From contig CAJKDR010000049.1 of assembly GCA_905198755.1 (NCBI GenBank), positions 1 to 7,287 of the forward strand: DNA of 7,287 nucleotides, read 5' to 3'. Below, in pieces: positions 5,008 to 7,287 of the stretch. The first letter of the stretch is position 1, and each line of letters starts with the position of its first letter. The translations under genes and the position numbers were made by a program. Source of the stretch: an uncultured Clostridiaceae bacterium. GTDB taxonomy: Bacteria; Bacillota; Clostridia; TANB77; CAG-508. The notes below the pieces were generated by a model. The model was not told where the DNA came from. It searched no databases and worked only from the letters and a program-made list of their open reading frames with translations.

Positions 5008-7287
5008 CAAATAGTCCCAATATATCTTCCTTTGATAATTTATTTATAAATTTTGTATCTGTACTTAGCATGTTATCTATAAGCTCTTCTTTTCTTTTTT
5101 GTAAGTCATACATTTTTTCTTCTATTGAATTTTTAGTTATTAGTTTATATACCTGTACTTTTTTTGTTTGCCCTATTCTATGTGTTCTATCTGTTGCTTG
5201 GTTTTCTACAGATAAATTCCACCAAGGATCATAGTGTATTACCATATCTGCCGAAGTCAAATTTATTCCTGTTCCTCCAGCTTTTAGTGATATTAAAAAT
5301 ACTTTTATATCATCATTTGTGTTAAATTCATTTATTAATTCTAGCCTTTCACTTACTTTTGTTTTTCCTGTTAATTTTAAATATTTTATATCGTTTTTAT
5401 TTAGTTGTTTTTCTATTATTTCAAACATTGATGTATATCCTGAAAATAATAATATCTTGTGTCCACTTTCTATACCATCTTTAAGAAGTTCTATACATTG
5501 ATTTAATTTTCCACTTTCTCCTTTATAGTTTGAAATGAATAATGATGGATGGCAACATATTTGTCTTAGCCTTGTTAGTAATGCTAATATTTTTATTCTA
5601 GTTTGCTCAAATCCTTTTTCTTCTATTTCTTCATTTAATTCATCTCGTGCTTGTGCCAAATAGCTTAAGTATATTTTTTCTTGTTCTTCTGTCATTTCAT
5701 TGTTTACTATACTTGTTGATTTATCTGGTAATTCTTTTAAAACTTCTTTTTTTGTTCTTCTTAATACAAATGGTTCTATTAGCATTTTCAATTTGTTTAA
5801 TACTCTCTCGTCTTGTTCTCTTATTATTGGCATTTCATAATTTTGTTTGAATTTTTTATATGTAAATAGATATCCTGGCATTATAAAATCAAATATAGAC
5901 CATAACTCATTTAATGAATTTTCTATAGGTGTACCTGTTAATGCATATTTAGTATCTGCCTCTATTAATTTTATTGCTTTTGCATTTTTTGTGTTATTGT
6001 TTTTAATATATTGTGCTTCATCTGCAATTATAAATTTGAATTTGTAATTTAATTCTTTATATACATCTATATCTCTTTTTAGCAAGTCATACGATGTTAT
6101 AACTAAATCATAATTATTTAGTTCTTTTATTTTCTCTTTTCTTTCTATTGCATCACCATTTATAACCATTACTTTTAATTTTGGTGCGAATTTTTTTGTT
6201 TCATTGAACCAATTCAAAGCCAGTGAACTAGGTGCTACAACAATTGAAGTTCTACTTTCACTATTATTTTGAACATATTCTAGAATTACAGATAATATTT
6301 GAATCGTTTTTCCAAGTCCCATATCATCTGCAAGTATACCTCCAAAATTGTATTCATCTAATACTTCTAACCATTTGAACCCTGTTTTTTGATAATCTCT
6401 TAAAACATTACTTAATTCTGGTGGTTCTTTCTTTTCTTTATTTGGATTGCTTATTCTTTCTATTATTTGATTGTATTTTTCATCTGTTGTAACTGATACA
6501 TTTGTGTTTGATTCTAATAACCTATTTAAATATAATGATCTATTTATTGGTAATCGAATATAATCTTCTATTTCTTTATAAGATATATCCATACCACTTA
6601 ATAAATTGTCTATGAATTCGATTTCTTCATTATTTTCCAAATCTACAAATGTTCCATCTTTTAATCTATGATATTTCTTTTTTAGTTTATATTTTTGTAA
6701 TATTTCTTTTAATTCATCTTTCTCAAAATTGAATTCATTAAAGTTAATATCTAATAGACCATTATCTACTTTTACACCTATAGATATTTTTTTATTTGTT
6801 CTCATCTTCTTTGAGTTAAACTCATCTGTTCCATATATTATAGCCGTTTCATTGTAATCATCTATTCCAATTGTTATAAATCTATATATATCATCATCAT
6901 TTGCTAAAACAAATTCTTTCTTTTTAGCATCATACATAAATTTGGATTTTCTTAATTTGTTCAGAAACATTGATTCTTTTAAAACATTTCTATTTACATT
7001 TTTAGGTTCTTCTAATAAAGGATTAAAATCTTGATTAGCATAACTGAATTTCAAATTTGCTGTAATATATTTCTTTTCATTAAAATCCAAATACATTTTT
7101 ATTGTTAAATCTTCTGGCTTATAATTATATAATGTTACATCTAAAATTTCAGTTCTATCAAAAATTTTAGGCATGATTAAAGAAAAAAATACAGTCATTT
7201 CTTCTTTTTTTAATTGTATTTTGTTTTTGTTATTCTTCAAAAATGTTTCTAGAATTTTTAATTCATTTTTTATAAATTTTTTATTAC
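5003..7287 (-). CDS. SNF2-family ATP-dependent helicase/translocase, 5'-partial
   Basis: Double-stranded-DNA translocase of the bacterial SNF2/Rad54-like superfamily 2. The 760 visible residues (numbered from the first whole codon at 7285) hold the complete motor: motif I DDMGLGKT (Lys326), motif Ia APSS (351-354), motif II DEAQ (422-425), motif III LTGTPIEN (449-456), motif V LKAGGTGIN (667-675) followed by YDPWWN, and motif VI HRIGQ (702-706, Arg703). All catalytic residues look intact. About 300 residues of accessory sequence precede the motor. The frame stays open to the right edge, and family members of about 1,000-1,100 residues carry a further N-terminal domain, often with a SWIM zinc finger, so the start lies outside the window. 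The TTG at 7240 has no ribosome binding site and is not taken as a start. The cellular role of these chromosomal SNF2 proteins is poorly defined; transcription-related remodelling or repair is a family-level guess. The TAA at 5005-5003 falls within the intergenic hairpin repeat. Confidence 0.95.
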   Translation of the reverse strand, partial: NKKFIKNELKILETFLKNNKNKIQLKKEEMTVFFSLIMPKIFDRTEILDVTLYNYKPEDLTIKMYLDFNEKKYITANLKFSYANQDFNPLLEEPKNVNRNVLKESMFLNKLRKSKFMYDAKKKEFVLANDDDIYRFITIGIDDYNETAIIYGTDEFNSKKMRTNKKISIGVKVDNGLLDINFNEFNFEKDELKEILQKYKLKKKYHRLKDGTFVDLENNEEIEFIDNLLSGMDISYKEIEDYIRLPINRSLYLNRLLESNTNVSVTTDEKYNQIIERISNPNKEKKEPPELSNVLRDYQKTGFKWLEVLDEYNFGGILADDMGLGKTIQILSVILEYVQNNSESRTSIVVAPSSLALNWFNETKKFAPKLKVMVINGDAIERKEKIKELNNYDLVITSYDLLKRDIDVYKELNYKFKFIIADEAQYIKNNNTKNAKAIKLIEADTKYALTGTPIENSLNELWSIFDFIMPGYLFTYKKFKQNYEMPIIREQDERVLNKLKMLIEPFVLRRTKKEVLKELPDKSTSIVNNEMTEEQEKIYLSYLAQARDELNEEIEEKGFEQTRIKILALLTRLRQICCHPSLFISNYKGESGKLNQCIELLKDGIESGHKILLFSGYTSMFEIIEKQLNKNDIKYLKLTGKTKVSERLELINEFNTNDDIKVFLISLKAGGTGINLTSADMVIHYDPWWNLSVENQATDRTHRIGQTKKVQVYKLITKNSIEEKMYDLQKRKEELIDNMLSTDTKFINKLSKEDILGLFE

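Noticed and set aside
845..6047. Several 60-72-codon plus-strand ORFs rich in Leu, Phe and Ile (for example 1223-1441, 2295-2495, 4062-4274, 5647-5850).
   Set aside because: They are shadows opposite strongly supported minus-strand genes, lack ribosome sites, and have shadow-like composition.
7238..7240. TTG at 7240 as the start of the SNF2 gene.
   Set aside because: No Shine-Dalgarno precedes it and the same frame is open to the window edge; family members are several hundred residues longer at the N-terminus.
1..7287. Mollicute-type recoding of TGA as tryptophan.
   Set aside because: Trp at conserved positions (for example the SNF2 DPWWN motif) is encoded by TGG and the frames contain no in-frame TGA.

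Overview
The window is a very AT-rich stretch (roughly a quarter G+C by eye) in which every convincing gene lies on the minus strand. Shine-Dalgarno sequences are strong (AGGAGG type), stops are TAA, tryptophan is read from TGG only, and the gene families (TrmFO, a bacterial SNF2 helicase, a SERCA-like P-type ATPase) fit a low-GC Firmicute, probably a clostridial or related gut-type lineage. The standard code and absence of TGA-for-Trp argue against a Mycoplasma/Spiroplasma-type mollicute. The taxon is an inference from gene content and composition.

Layout, in the direction of transcription (right to left): (1) 7287-5003, the C-terminal part of a SNF2-family helicase whose 5' end lies outside the window. 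(2) A 70-bp gap with a GC-rich hairpin nested inside an AT-rich outer inverted repeat. (3) 4932-3598, trmFO, the folate/FAD-dependent tRNA m5U54 methyltransferase, complete and with a charged insertion. (4) A 144-bp control region, 3597-3454, holding a probable trmFO terminator, a good sigma-A promoter for the next gene, and a perfect-consensus promoter pointing the opposite way into trmFO antisense. (5) 3453-1462, a 663-codon gene for a highly charged coiled-coil and low-complexity protein that I do not recognise, with tryptophan-centred repeats. (6) An intrinsic terminator at 1452-1417. (7) 1368-1, the N-terminal 456 residues of a P2A-type (Ca2+-type) ATPase that runs off the left edge.

The four genes do not form an obvious pathway. 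SNF2 and trmFO may share a transcript, although the hairpin between them could modulate it. The coiled-coil gene looks monocistronic, with its own promoter and terminator. The ATPase has an excellent ribosome binding site but no clear promoter of its own after that terminator. The most unusual items are the unidentified coiled-coil protein, the back-to-back promoter region next to it, and the GC-rich intergenic hairpin. I see no CRISPR array, transposase, rRNA or tRNA, and no evident defence or mobile system.
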